A stretch of 64,000 bases of DNA from an uncultured Ignavibacteriota bacterium (GCA_903884005.1 CAISDA010000088.1:123101-187100), one strand, 5' to 3'; numbered from the stretch's first letter, positions 27,620 to 39,613 are shown. Program-made: numbers and translations. Notes: generated from the sequence alone by a model not told the origin.

Positions 27620-28888
27620 TCACGTCTTTTGCTGCTTCTTCTTCGCCGCAGGAAAAAGAACGTTGTTAAGTATCAGCCTGTAGCCGGGGGAATTTTTATG
27701 GAGACTTAATACCGTGGGAGGATCGCCGACCGCGTGCTGATAATCTTCAGGATCATGCCCTCCATAAAACGTGAACGTGCCGCGGCCGAAATTGCCGTGA
27801 AGGTACTTCACTTCCTCGGTGCCTTCGCGCTCCGCCAACACCACGACGCTTGGTTTGATGAGCGTTTTTTTGAATGCCGTTGTCTGCCCCATGAATCCCT
27901 TGATCACATTGACATGGTTCTGCGTGAGCATGGTCGGCACCGGATCGTATTTGGCTGAAAATTCGAACAGCGTGAAATAATCCGTGTTGGGATCGCGCAG
28001 CGGCACCGGATCGCTCGGGGGAATATCAATGTCCGAATATTCATACCGCATCGGATTCATGTCTATGGCGAAATTCCGGAACGCTAAACATTTCGAAAAA
28101 TCGAGGCGCTGCTGGGCATCCGGATCCGGCGGATCGCCGTCGAAGACTGCATCGCAGATGTCCGTATGTTCGGCGGCGAGCGCGATATCGTAACTGTCGG
28201 TGGCCGAGCACATCGCAAACATGAACCCGCCGCCCGCCACAAAATCACGGAGCGCACGGGCGACGGCTTTTTTCTCGTCCGAGACTTTGGCGTATCCGAG
28301 TTCCTTCGCCTTCTGCTCATAGAGCTGCTGCTGCTCGATGTACCATGCCGAGAAACGGTGCGTGGCGTAAAATTTTCCGTATTGTCCCGTGAAATCCTCG
28401 TGATGAAGGTGCACCCAGTCGTACTCCGAGAGTTTCCCACCGAGCACTTCGTCGTCCCATATTTTTTTGTACGGGATCTCCGCGTACTCCAGCGCAAGCG
28501 TGACGGCATCATCCCACGGGTTAAATGTCGGAGGAACGTACACCGCAATTTTGGGCGCCTTTTCCAATTTCACGACGTCCATATTGCTGTTCTCATCGGT
28601 GATATGCGAGAGGATGGTTGCGGCATCGGCGCCGGAGACAGGTTCAACGGTGACGCCGCGCACGCGGCATTCGTTGGCAAGCAGCGGCGAATTATCCATC
28701 AGGAAGGATCCGCCGCGGTAATTGAGCAGCCATTCAACGTCAAGGCCGCGTTCAAGGCACCAGAAGGCGACGCCGTACGACTTGAGGTGGTCGGCCTGGC
28801 GCAGATCCATGGGGATCAAAATTTTTTGCTGCGATATGCAGGCGCAGGCGCACAACAGCGCACACGCGAATGAGAACAGTGTTTTCAT
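27620..28888 (-). CDS. Exported amidotransferase-like protein of unknown function
   Basis: This protein of about 422 residues has a signal peptide (MKTLFSFACALLCACACISQ). The body opens QKILIPMDLRQADHLKSYGV and has WLLNYRGGSFLMD, a flavodoxin/ThuA-like alpha-beta pattern (KIAVYVPPTFNPWDDAVTLA, FVAGGGFMFAMCSATDSYDI) and a C-terminal FYGGHDPEDYQHAVG. From memory, relatives are often called asparagine synthetase B, but no ATP-pyrophosphatase or Ntn-hydrolase motif is seen here. The fold resembles class I glutamine amidotransferase-like proteins. Met at 28888 is chosen because it begins the signal peptide. Confidence 0.6.
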   Translation of the reverse strand: MKTLFSFACALLCACACISQQKILIPMDLRQADHLKSYGVAFWCLERGLDVEWLLNYRGGSFLMDNSPLLANECRVRGVTVEPVSGADAATILSHITDENSNMDVVKLEKAPKIAVYVPPTFNPWDDAVTLALEYAEIPYKKIWDDEVLGGKLSEYDWVHLHHEDFTGQYGKFYATHRFSAWYIEQQQLYEQKAKELGYAKVSDEKKAVARALRDFVAGGGFMFAMCSATDSYDIALAAEHTDICDAVFDGDPPDPDAQQRLDFSKCLAFRNFAIDMNPMRYEYSDIDIPPSDPVPLRDPNTDYFTLFEFSAKYDPVPTMLTQNHVNVIKGFMGQTTAFKKTLIKPSVVVLAEREGTEEVKYLHGNFGRGTFTFYGGHDPEDYQHAVGDPPTVLSLHKNSPGYRLILNNVLFPAAKKKQQKT

Positions 28889-28955
28889 AGCATGTAACAT
28901 ACGATATTCGGACGACTTCCTCAAGGCTCATGCGCCGCACGCCCCGCACCGGCAC

Positions 28956-30707
28956 TCACACCGGATCGGCTTCAAAATCGCGAAAGAGTATTTTTATGAT
29001 GGGATGCTCCATCTCCGCCGCCGACCTGGATGCGGGCCGAGGGGCAGTCCCGGTTTCGGGCGCCGCCGTCTTCGCTCCGCCCGCGCCCGAGCGCATGTGC
29101 ACAACCGGTTCGAAGGAAAGGCGCGAGGAAAAAAATGTGTTGATCCGCGGCGTGAGATAGTCTTTGACCTGCAGCAGTGACGATGCGCAGAATTGATCGG
29201 GACATCCCAGGCGCAGCGATCCGTCGACGATCTCCAGCGGCGCACACTTTGCCACGATCGAGCCGACATTGATGCGTTCCTTCATGACCTCGGCAATGAA
29301 GTCCTGCCAGCGCGCGGTCACATCGTCCATTGTGACGCGGACTGTCTCTGTGCCCAGCGCATGCGGCGCCGAGGGGCGGGGAGACTCGGTGCTGCGAGGC
29401 GCCGGCACCACAGCGGCGCTCGAGACGGACACGGAATAGGCGGGCTTTCGTTCGGTAACAGCCGCCGGAGCGCGCACCGGAGTGTCGCGTTCACGCTGTG
29501 CGCCGCCGGCATTCGCAGCCGGCGCAGCAGCCTCAGTCGGTGCGGAGGTCAGGGAATTATTGGGCGAGAGTTTTTTTTTTAAGGCGTCGATCTGCGACAG
29601 CAACTCGTCGATCTTCACCGATTCGTCCATCTTCGTCATCTGCACTATCGCGATCTCAACCTTAAAGCGGGGCTGCACGCTGTAGCGGATATCCGATTCG
29701 AGATCGGTGACGGTGTGAATGAGGCGGAGCAGATCGTGTATGGAAAATCGCTCCGCTGTTTCGCGGTACCGCGTGCGCGACTGCTCGGTCTCTTCGATGA
29801 GGCGCGCATCGCCCGTGGTCTTGACGATCAGTAAATTCCGCAAATGTTCCGAGAGCCCGGCTAGGAATTCCTTCAGGTCGTATCCCGTGCGAACCACCTC
29901 GTCCACGAGCGTCAGGCCGCCCTTGGTGTCGCGCGCCGAGACGGCATCCGAAACGCGAAAGTACAATTCGGCGTCGACAATGCTCAAGGCTTCGGCCACT
30001 TGCTGCGACTCGATCGTCATGCCGCAAAAAGAAATGACCTGATCGAAGATGCTCTGCGCATCGCGCATCGAGCCGTCCCCTTTTTTGGCGATCATGAGCA
30101 GCGATGCTTCGTCGATCGCAACACCCTCTTGTCCGGCAATGAACCGGAGGCGCCCCATGATCTCGTCCACCGAGATCCGGCGGAAGTCGTAGCGCTGGCA
30201 CCGCGAGAGGATGGTGGCGGGCACCTTATGGATCTCCGTTGTCGCAAAGATGAAGAGCACGTGCGGCGGCGGCTCTTCGAGTGTCTTGAGAAGGGCGTTG
30301 AACGCCTCCTTCGTCAGCATGTGGACTTCGTCGATGATGTACACCTTCTTCGCGCCGCGCGTCGGAGTATAGCGCACCGATTCGCGCAGATTGCGGATCT
30401 CGTCCACGCCGCGGTTCGATGCGCCGTCGATCTCGATCACATCCATGCTTCTGCCGTCGATGATCTCGCGGCAGACGTCGCATTCGTTGCACGGTTCATA
30501 CTTGTTCGGGGCGAGGCAATTCACGGCGCGCGCAAGAATTCTCGCCGTCGTGGTCTTGCCGCAACCGCGCGTGCCGCTGAAGATGAACGCGTGCGCCAGA
30601 CGCCCAGAGGCAAGCGCGTTGCGCAGCGTGGTCGATACATGCGTCTGTCCGATCACATCATCGAACACCATCGGACGCCATTTGCGTGCTGTTACTTGAT
30701 ACGACAT
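28956..30707 (-). CDS. dnaX: DNA polymerase III subunit gamma/tau
   Basis: DnaX is the clamp-loader ATPase. The 583-residue tau form has the P-loop GTRGCGKTTTARILARA, the zinc cysteines CLAPNKYEPCNECDVC, the DEVH-type Walker B (IIDEVHMLTKEAFNALLKTL) and the arginine finger segment ATILSRCQRYDFR. Domain III ends near residue 370. Directly after it lies an A10 run (29571-29580, codons 376-379, L-K-K-K). A shift of one base either way meets a stop within 4-6 codons, so a gamma form of about 383 residues is expected. The tail after that is Pro/Ala-rich and ends in the tau-specific domain. Confidence 0.95.
   Translation of the reverse strand: MSYQVTARKWRPMVFDDVIGQTHVSTTLRNALASGRLAHAFIFSGTRGCGKTTTARILARAVNCLAPNKYEPCNECDVCREIIDGRSMDVIEIDGASNRGVDEIRNLRESVRYTPTRGAKKVYIIDEVHMLTKEAFNALLKTLEEPPPHVLFIFATTEIHKVPATILSRCQRYDFRRISVDEIMGRLRFIAGQEGVAIDEASLLMIAKKGDGSMRDAQSIFDQVISFCGMTIESQQVAEALSIVDAELYFRVSDAVSARDTKGGLTLVDEVVRTGYDLKEFLAGLSEHLRNLLIVKTTGDARLIEETEQSRTRYRETAERFSIHDLLRLIHTVTDLESDIRYSVQPRFKVEIAIVQMTKMDESVKIDELLSQIDALKKKLSPNNSLTSAPTEAAAPAANAGGAQRERDTPVRAPAAVTERKPAYSVSVSSAAVVPAPRSTESPRPSAPHALGTETVRVTMDDVTARWQDFIAEVMKERINVGSIVAKCAPLEIVDGSLRLGCPDQFCASSLLQVKDYLTPRINTFFSSRLSFEPVVHMRSGAGGAKTAAPETGTAPRPASRSAAEMEHPIIKILFRDFEADPV
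29571..29580 (-). other. A10 slippage site inside dnaX (predicted gamma-form switch)
   Basis: On the coding strand TTA AAA AAA AAA CTC sits right after clamp-loader domain III. Minus-one reading gives ACT CTC GCC CAA TAA and plus-one gives TCT CGC CCA ATA ATT CCC TGA. Both terminate promptly, as in the Thermus dnaX case where slippage on a long A run makes gamma. Confidence 0.7.
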
Positions 30708-30813
30708 AAGCCCTTCGTTAGTACTCTCCCGCCATCATGCAACGTTCGAAAAGTCCCACACGTGATTGACGGGCGGGATTCTTCGCTTCGCGCAGAATGT
30801 CAGTTGATGTCAT

Positions 30814-33192
<2,379 letters not shown>

Positions 33193-33444
33193 CGGACACC
33201 TTTGGGTTCCACATTCATAAAACAAACCAGACACGCCGGTCTCGGGCATGTCTGGGGAGCAATTCAGCATGAAAAGATAGTGAGAATTTAGAGGGATGTC
33301 AAGAATGCATTTCCGGCCGCACACGGAACGGGTGCACACAGACGGCGGGCCCGCCAGCAGCGATGCCCATTCTGCGGGGCGACAGGGCGTTTCGTCGCCG
33401 GGCGCCGTGAAGAGCGGATCATGCGTTCTGCTGCAAAAAAAAAT

Positions 33445-35583
33445 TTAGCGCAGAAGCACTTCCCCCGGAAACAGGGCGCTCAGTTTTTTCGCCCCGTGAG
33501 TAGTGAATGCGGAATACTCGAGCATCTGCGATGCAAGATCGCACGGGTAGCTCACCGTGACATCGGCGATGCTTCCTCCCTCACCGAGCACCGGCTCGAG
33601 GCGGGGCATCACGAATCCCGTATAGACGGCCCTGTCCAGATGTTCCATGCGTTCGAGCACTTCATCGCGCAGTGCGGTATCGATCGCCAGTCCGTATTCG
33701 TCGATGAGCGATCGCGCCGCTGCATGGTCCCCCTCGCCTTTGATCCTCATCACCTCCGCGAGCAGAGTGCCGACGCCGTTTTTCATGGCGGCAAAATCGG
33801 TGATTTGAAAATATGTTTTCCCCTCTCGCACCGTCCGCTCGATGCAGTGCGCGTTCTTCATCAGCCAGTGAACGATGAGCTGGCGGTTTTTCATGTGGTC
33901 TTCCTGCAGCTGATCCTGGCCGGCGGGCACGCGCTGCAGTTGGAGCAGGCCGGCATTGCGCACCTCCTTCTCATACATGGTGCGGGCGATAACGTCGCTC
34001 TCAACGGCGCCGATTTCGATGAGCTTCGGATCCCAAATGTGCCACATCGCCACCAGGTCCGCCCGCGCTTCTTCGAGTGTCGAGTAATATCCCGGCAGCA
34101 GCGTGTGCGGATCACCGGTGAGCGCCGGATTCATTTTTCCGGAACCGTGGCCGAGCACTTCGTGAAGGGCTGTGTGCAGATTGTCGGCGTGCATGCCGTA
34201 GGCAAGGGTTCGTTCGTACTCGGCGGCGTCGAATGAAAATTCACGATGAAGATCCTTCCCCCCCGATTTGTCGTACGCATCCACGATGTTCGCGAGCGTC
34301 ACGCTTTTGCTGCCGCAGTGTTCTCTCAGGTCCTCCTCGTTCGGCAGATTGATGCCGATCGCGCTCACAGGACCGGCATCGCCGGTCTCCACCACAACAT
34401 TGATGACGCTTGCCTTCAACGGCTGCACGTCTTTTTTCTTATACTGATCGGCCCACGGCATGCGGTCCTCGAAATATTGCGCCGCCGTCCCGATCGCCTG
34501 AACCATTTCGGTGAGCACCGGATCGGCGAAATGAACGATCGCCTCATACTGCCCCTTCGTCCCGCGCGCATCAAGATAGACCTCGATGAATCCGTGTATG
34601 AAATCGATATGCACGTCCGTATCGGCAAGCCAATGCATGGTATAGGCGCGCCAATCCTCGGGCGAGCCCGTGCGGTAGTACCGTATCAACTTGCCGATCG
34701 TTTCTTCCTGATGCGGCGTACAGGCATACGGCTGCGCCTGCATAAGGAATGTGATGGCGAACTCCAGGTCCGATGCGTAGCGCCCCGGAGGAATGCCGCC
34801 GCCGAGGTGCTGGGTCCCCGTGCGATAGATCTCCTCCGTCAGCATCCCGTTTTTTTTCACGACCTTCGAATTCAGCGGATGCCGTTCGCCGCCCGATTTC
34901 GACCATGCCTCCACTTCGGCAAATGTGGCGCCTTCGTACAGATTGTTCGCACTCTGTGCGATCATATCGATGCCCGGAGTTTTATTGGTTCTCACCGGCT
35001 CTGCCCCGGGGTCGAAGAGCGAGGTTCGGAGTTCTCCGAGGAACACGTCGAGCGATGTATCGCCGGGAATGTCCACCACCGCGCCATGCGCGACGGCTGT
35101 GTGCACAGCGCCGCAGAATTCGTCAAACGAACACTGCGGGATAAATTTGCGCGAGGTGATGTCGTCGTACGTGCCGTTATTCACCCACACCAGTTTTGTA
35201 TACGTTCGCAGCGCCTCATAGACGGGAGGCTCGATCCCGTCCGGATGCGCATACACGGCTTCAAGAAGTGAGCGCAGTGTGAGTCCCTGGCGGTGGCGCT
35301 GATCGATGGCGATGTCCCGGCCGGCAATGGCTGCCTGGGAGAGATAATAGACGAATATTTTTTCTTTCAGCGTCAGCGCATCGAATCCGTCCGCATATAG
35401 CTGCACGATGCGGACCGGGCCGACTTCGGCCATTGCAATTTTTTCGAGCGAATAACAGCGTTCCATGAACTGCTCCTGTGCCGGGGTGATGGCGCGCGCG
35501 GTCTCGCGAACCGCACGCCAAATAAATTGTAATATACGCCATTTCCCTTGCGCAGCATAGAAATATTTCAGTATATTATCCAT
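33445..35583 (-). CDS. Dipeptidyl-peptidase III (family M49)
   Basis: M49 zinc exopeptidases release dipeptides from peptide N-termini. The 712 residues contain the defining H474-E-V-L-G-H479 motif (HExxGH) and the second motif E504-E-A-R-A-D509, with both zinc histidines and the metal glutamate present. No signal peptide is seen, so it probably acts in the cytoplasm on peptides made by proteases such as Lon, encoded next door on the same strand. The ATG at 35583 has no obvious ribosome site; Met40 or Met51 could be the true start. It is divergent from the following gene by about 60 bases. Confidence 0.88.
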   Translation of the reverse strand: MDNILKYFYAAQGKWRILQFIWRAVRETARAITPAQEQFMERCYSLEKIAMAEVGPVRIVQLYADGFDALTLKEKIFVYYLSQAAIAGRDIAIDQRHRQGLTLRSLLEAVYAHPDGIEPPVYEALRTYTKLVWVNNGTYDDITSRKFIPQCSFDEFCGAVHTAVAHGAVVDIPGDTSLDVFLGELRTSLFDPGAEPVRTNKTPGIDMIAQSANNLYEGATFAEVEAWSKSGGERHPLNSKVVKKNGMLTEEIYRTGTQHLGGGIPPGRYASDLEFAITFLMQAQPYACTPHQEETIGKLIRYYRTGSPEDWRAYTMHWLADTDVHIDFIHGFIEVYLDARGTKGQYEAIVHFADPVLTEMVQAIGTAAQYFEDRMPWADQYKKKDVQPLKASVINVVVETGDAGPVSAIGINLPNEEDLREHCGSKSVTLANIVDAYDKSGGKDLHREFSFDAAEYERTLAYGMHADNLHTALHEVLGHGSGKMNPALTGDPHTLLPGYYSTLEEARADLVAMWHIWDPKLIEIGAVESDVIARTMYEKEVRNAGLLQLQRVPAGQDQLQEDHMKNRQLIVHWLMKNAHCIERTVREGKTYFQITDFAAMKNGVGTLLAEVMRIKGEGDHAAARSLIDEYGLAIDTALRDEVLERMEHLDRAVYTGFVMPRLEPVLGEGGSIADVTVSYPCDLASQMLEYSAFTTHGAKKLSALFPGEVLLR

Positions 35584-35642
35584 TAATATTATTGCCCGTC
35601 ATGATCCAGCTTCATCACTCGTTCTCACGAATCCCTCACTCT

Positions 35643-36449
35643 ATGAAAAAATCGCTCTTCATTGTTCTGCTTGCCGGATGTGTTTCGTTCCTTTCGGCAC
35701 AGGATCGCACAACCGGCGAAAATCCCGATCTTCAGAAAGAACTGAAAACGCTTCACAGCACGATCAAAGCGCTGCAGCGTTCGCAGATCCTTCAGAAAAA
35801 AACATTCAACATCCTCGCATCCCAGCTCGACAGCCTTCAGAGCGCCGTGCGGTCCACGCAAGGACAGACGGCGCAAGTCGCCGACTCTATGATCGTTGTA
35901 TCGAAGATACAGGCAGCACACGCGCAGAGAATTGATTCACTCGAGGTCTCTCTTGAGACACGCACGATCTTATTCATCCTTGCGCTCGTGGCCATGGCTG
36001 CGTTGAGCCTTGTCATCTTCTTTACATTGAAGAAAGCGATCGTCGAGGCGTCTGAAGTGTTGCGCCAGCAGATCCCGAAACAGGCGTCGTTCGAGGTGAA
36101 GAAGCACGAGGCCAAAGCGGTGTCTGCGCTTATCGTTGAATCGGCGCAGAAAAAAACGGCAATCACATTGCCGATAGAACCCGAACTGTTTGAAGCAGCG
36201 AAACTTGCGGCAGCGGCCGAAACACCGGCGGCTCGCAGGACGGATGTGCACGTGGCCATCGCCGAAATGATCGCACCTGCGAAGCACGATGAAAAGCCGG
36301 CGGCACATACAACACCGGCACGGGCCGCGCATACGCCCGCAGCACAGAGCAAGGCGGCCGCACATTGCCATGGAGTCACCAAGACCGGTTCGCAGTGCAA
36401 ACGCAAACCTGTCACCGGCACGAAGTTTTGCTCACAACACGCAGCATAA
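35643..36449 (+). CDS. Membrane protein with signal peptide, coiled coil and C-terminal Cys/His cluster
   Basis: The 268 residues begin MKKSLFIVLLAGCVSFLSAQ (signal peptide), continue with a heptad-like coiled coil (LQKELKTLHSTIKALQRSQI), and have a membrane helix at about 110-130 (ILFILALVAMAALSLVIFFT). The cytoplasmic part is Ala/Lys/Pro-rich and ends in a small domain, CHGVTKTGSQCKRKPVTGTK, then FCSQH. This C-x-G-x-T-x2-G-x2-C-K-R...C-x2-H pattern looks zinc-binding and recurs in many bacterial and phage proteins, but its role is unclear. It ends at a bidirectional terminator. Confidence 0.7.
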   Translation: MKKSLFIVLLAGCVSFLSAQDRTTGENPDLQKELKTLHSTIKALQRSQILQKKTFNILASQLDSLQSAVRSTQGQTAQVADSMIVVSKIQAAHAQRIDSLEVSLETRTILFILALVAMAALSLVIFFTLKKAIVEASEVLRQQIPKQASFEVKKHEAKAVSALIVESAQKKTAITLPIEPELFEAAKLAAAAETPAARRTDVHVAIAEMIAPAKHDEKPAAHTTPARAAHTPAAQSKAAAHCHGVTKTGSQCKRKPVTGTKFCSQHAA

Positions 36450-36516
36450 GCTCCCCGGCGCGCTCCTTCTGTCTCTGACGAGGGAGCGTGAGAGAGGCAA
36501 GACGCGATAACAGCAC

Positions 36517-36551
36517 AAACCCCTGCAGAGATTTAATCCTGCAGGGGTTTT
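36517..36551. terminator. Bidirectional terminator between convergent genes
   Basis: A 12-bp perfect stem (AAACCCCTGCAG with CTGCAGGGGTTT) has a 10-nt loop and is bounded by AAA and TTTT. It lies between the plus-strand gene ending 36449 and the minus-strand gene ending 36594. Confidence 0.88.
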
Positions 36552-36593
36552 GTCGTTCAGGCCGTCAGCGCCGCGCTTGCCAATGCCGGCGCA

Positions 36594-37958
36594 TCATTTC
36601 AGATAGTATTTCAGCGCATTCGGGGTGAGATTGCACTCTTCGGCGATCGGAAAATTTTCGATCTTCCCTTCGCTCCTGAGCTGATAGAAGCGCGGCACGA
36701 TCTTATCGCGCAGGTCGATCGGCGTGATCGGATTGATATAGATGTTGGTGCCGCCTTCAAAACCGGCAGGCACATTGATGCGCCATTTCAGGAGCACATG
36801 CCACGGTATCTTGTACACCGCATCGACCGGCGTATAGTACCATTCCTCGTTGCACGAGATCTGGCTGCCCATCGCCGCGTGGCAGGCGTGCACGAGGCTG
36901 CTGAATCCGCGCAATTCCTCCTCGGTGTGTTCGTAGGGACGCGAGTAGTACGACTTGGAATATATTTCGATCGTGGGAAACCGGTGGCCGATCCCGACGA
37001 ACGCAATGGCATAATCGTTTTCGGCGAAGACAAGATTGTACTGCGCGGCGAAATTTGTGCCGAGCTCATTGAACACGTTCGGATCCTGACGCACCATCTG
37101 GATCTGATCGGAGATCAGCGAGCCCCATTCATCGAGGCCCACGATCTGTTTATGGAGATGGTCCACCGACGCGCCGGCGGGGCGAAGCCAATTTTGAAAG
37201 ACGCTGATGTAACGGATATACCGGTTGTAGTCAAGGATGTCGCGCATGGCGTCGATCGTGAACTTGAAATATTGATAATGCTCTTCGCGCGTCATCTCGC
37301 CGGAGGAATAGAGCTGGTTGTCCAACTCCGCATTGTCGAGATAATGTTTCTTCGCAATGATGAGCTCGTGACAGCCGCCGAAGAATGCATCGGCCATGTG
37401 CAGCTTGTCGAATTGCGATTTGCGCCGTATCTGCTCTTCGGTCTTTCCGGCCTGCCGCAATTTAAAATTGATGATCGCGTTGATATGTTCCGCGCCGCGG
37501 TTGTTGCCGATATAGGCATCGCGCCACGCCGTGGCTCCGTTCGTCAGCCGGTACCCGTAATTTTTTTTCCAGTAATCGACGGTGACGATCTCGAACATAT
37601 TCCCGGTCCGTCGAAACTCGGCGACCGAGTCTTCGTACTGATCGGGCGGCAGGTGCAGGTTCATTTCAAATTCGCCGTCGTGCTTAATGAGGCGGGCTTT
37701 TTCGGGCGGCGTCTCGAAATACCGGGTCTCGCAGAAACTGCAATGGTTCTCCCGCGGCGGCTTTGCCGCGATCGGCTTCGGCTCAGGGCCGCCGCCATTG
37801 CTGATCGGTTTGTTCCCGCGTCCGACAACGGACCACACTTCGGTGCCCGTGAACGGATTCACCTGTTTCACGGTGCCGTCAGGCATCACATTATAATACG
37901 AGCTGTAGTTACGTGCGATCATACGATCCTGTCCCACAGAGATCTGTCCAACACTCAT
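36594..37958 (-). CDS. GalT/HIT-like protein, DUF4921 type
   Basis: The 454 residues resemble a galactose-1-phosphate uridylyltransferase-like HIT protein. There is an N-terminal zinc-type CSFCETRYFETPPEKARL, a middle with GNNRGAEHINAIINFKLRQA, and the histidine segment GASVDHLHKQIVGLDEWG with an HLH pair where HIT enzymes carry the catalytic histidine. A second HIT-like repeat follows with VYKIPWHVLLKWRINVPAG. True GalT has HPHPQ-type residues, so the substrate is probably different (a nucleotidyl or phosphoryl transfer). It is a single gene, with a promoter presumably at 37959-38172. Confidence 0.65.
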   Translation of the reverse strand: MSVGQISVGQDRMIARNYSSYYNVMPDGTVKQVNPFTGTEVWSVVGRGNKPISNGGGPEPKPIAAKPPRENHCSFCETRYFETPPEKARLIKHDGEFEMNLHLPPDQYEDSVAEFRRTGNMFEIVTVDYWKKNYGYRLTNGATAWRDAYIGNNRGAEHINAIINFKLRQAGKTEEQIRRKSQFDKLHMADAFFGGCHELIIAKKHYLDNAELDNQLYSSGEMTREEHYQYFKFTIDAMRDILDYNRYIRYISVFQNWLRPAGASVDHLHKQIVGLDEWGSLISDQIQMVRQDPNVFNELGTNFAAQYNLVFAENDYAIAFVGIGHRFPTIEIYSKSYYSRPYEHTEEELRGFSSLVHACHAAMGSQISCNEEWYYTPVDAVYKIPWHVLLKWRINVPAGFEGGTNIYINPITPIDLRDKIVPRFYQLRSEGKIENFPIAEECNLTPNALKYYLK

Positions 37959-38172
37959 TCTACCTCATCTATCTATATTGGGAACAAAGAATATGCCAGA
38001 GAAAGTTTTCGTAAACCGTATCGTTCCAGGTGAAAACCGCAGATGATGGACCTCAGGGCTGGCTAAATTTCAGCAATTGGTGGAATACACAAACTTCCAT
38101 CGTTCACCATGGAAATTCGTTTGCCAGGCCCTGTCTGCGTCGATGCCGTGATGGGATTCATGCAGACAGACA

Positions 38173-39573
38173 TCAGATGTTAGCCGCCGCCTTCAACATG
38201 GACTGTACTTTTTGGGGAGTGTTGGCTTCGGCGTAAACGCGAAACAGCGGTTCCGTGCCCGAGGCCCGAATGAGGATCCATCCGTCCTTCGTGAAAAATT
38301 TATACCCGTCCGTCGTGTCGGAGCGGACGATGGGAAACGTCCCGATCTTTTTCGGAAGCTTTGCGTAGAACGCCGAGATCTTTTCTTTTTGGAGCTGCGT
38401 CACGTGCAGGTCCACGCGTCCGAAATGATACTCGCCGTATTCGGCGAAGAGTTCCGCCACGAGTTCCGATAATTTTTTTCTGCGAACGGCCATGATTTCT
38501 GCAAGCAGGAAACCGATATAGATGCCGTCACGTTCCGGGAGGTGGCCCTTCACTCCGAGTCCGCCGCTTTCCTCTCCGGCGATGAGTATGTCTTCTTCCG
38601 TCATCAGGCGGCAGAGATATTTGAATCCGACCTTTGTCTCGTACATCCTCACGCCGTAATGGGCGCACATTTTCGGAATGATCTCGGACACGGAGAGCGA
38701 CTTCGCCACGGCGCCCTTCATATGCCTGCGCTCAATGAGATATTTCAGGAGGATCGCGAAGATGCGGTGCGAGTCGACAAACGCTCCTTTTTCATCGATC
38801 GCGCCGACGCGATCGGCGTCGCCGTCTGTCGCGATGCCCATATGATATTTTCCTTCGCGCACTTCCATCGAGAGTTCTTCAAGGTTGGACGCGAGCGGTT
38901 CGGGATGTCCGCCGGCGAACGACGGATTGAATTCGCTCCGGATCGAAGCGATGGTCGGCAGCAACTGTTCAGGCACTCCCATGCCGGCGCCGTACATTGC
39001 GTCGTACATGATCCGGATCTTCATGGAACGGATAAGGTCGAATTCGATCTTCTTCTTCAGATCGTCAACATAGATCTTGGTCAGATCGAGGAAGACGATC
39101 TTTTTCTTTTTCACAAGCGCGTCGAACGGCTCGAGTGCGAGCGGAAGTTCGGACAACGCCTGCAGGGGCGCCAATTCTTTTTCGACCGCATCGATCATTT
39201 CCGGGTGGGCCGGACCGCCGAAGTCGCCCTTAATTTTGAATCCGTTGTACTGTGCCGGATTATGACTGGCTGTGATGACCACACCGCCGGCGGCCTTTTT
39301 TTTGACGATGGCAAGCGAGGTCATCGGGGTTGACGATATCTTGTCGGCAAGGATGACTTTGATGCCTGCGCTTGCGATGACCTGCGCGGCGGCACGGGCG
39401 AATTCCCCGGACATGAACCGTGCATCGTATCCGATTACAATGCCGTTCGCCGCTTTCGCGTGGCCGGTAAAATATCGGGCCGTTGCCAGCGCGACCTTCC
39501 GCACATTGGCGATCGTAAATTCATCCGCAATGACTGCGCGCCAACCGTCTGTTCCAAATTTGATGAGTGCCAT
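38173..39573 (-). CDS. Phosphoglucomutase/phosphomannomutase family enzyme
   Basis: Alpha-D-phosphohexomutase, 466 residues. It has the phosphoserine loop VVITASHNPAQYNGFK (Ser103), the metal loop TDGDADRVGAID, the sugar-binding loop AGEESGGLGVKGH and the phosphate-binding RASGTEPLFRVY, so it should be active. The start KFGTDGWRAVIA is typical of the group that acts on glucose or mannose phosphates; GlmM is less likely by motif wording. It follows enolase (84 bases) on the same strand. It may supply sugar phosphates for glycans, but this is inference. Confidence 0.9.
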   Translation of the reverse strand: MALIKFGTDGWRAVIADEFTIANVRKVALATARYFTGHAKAANGIVIGYDARFMSGEFARAAAQVIASAGIKVILADKISSTPMTSLAIVKKKAAGGVVITASHNPAQYNGFKIKGDFGGPAHPEMIDAVEKELAPLQALSELPLALEPFDALVKKKKIVFLDLTKIYVDDLKKKIEFDLIRSMKIRIMYDAMYGAGMGVPEQLLPTIASIRSEFNPSFAGGHPEPLASNLEELSMEVREGKYHMGIATDGDADRVGAIDEKGAFVDSHRIFAILLKYLIERRHMKGAVAKSLSVSEIIPKMCAHYGVRMYETKVGFKYLCRLMTEEDILIAGEESGGLGVKGHLPERDGIYIGFLLAEIMAVRRKKLSELVAELFAEYGEYHFGRVDLHVTQLQKEKISAFYAKLPKKIGTFPIVRSDTTDGYKFFTKDGWILIRASGTEPLFRVYAEANTPQKVQSMLKAAANI

Positions 39574-39613
39574 GGTGGGATCCGTTGATGTGGTCTTGAC
39601 AATCGTGAATGAA

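Noticed and set aside
33193..33339. In-frame N-terminal extension of Lon
   Set aside because: MAEKKKKDQV has a ribosome site and family similarity begins right after it; the extension is not similar to Lon.
36798..38033. Long open frame antisense to the GalT/HIT-like gene
   Set aside because: Its codon pattern mirrors the opposite strand, with no domain or ribosome site; it is a GC-driven shadow.
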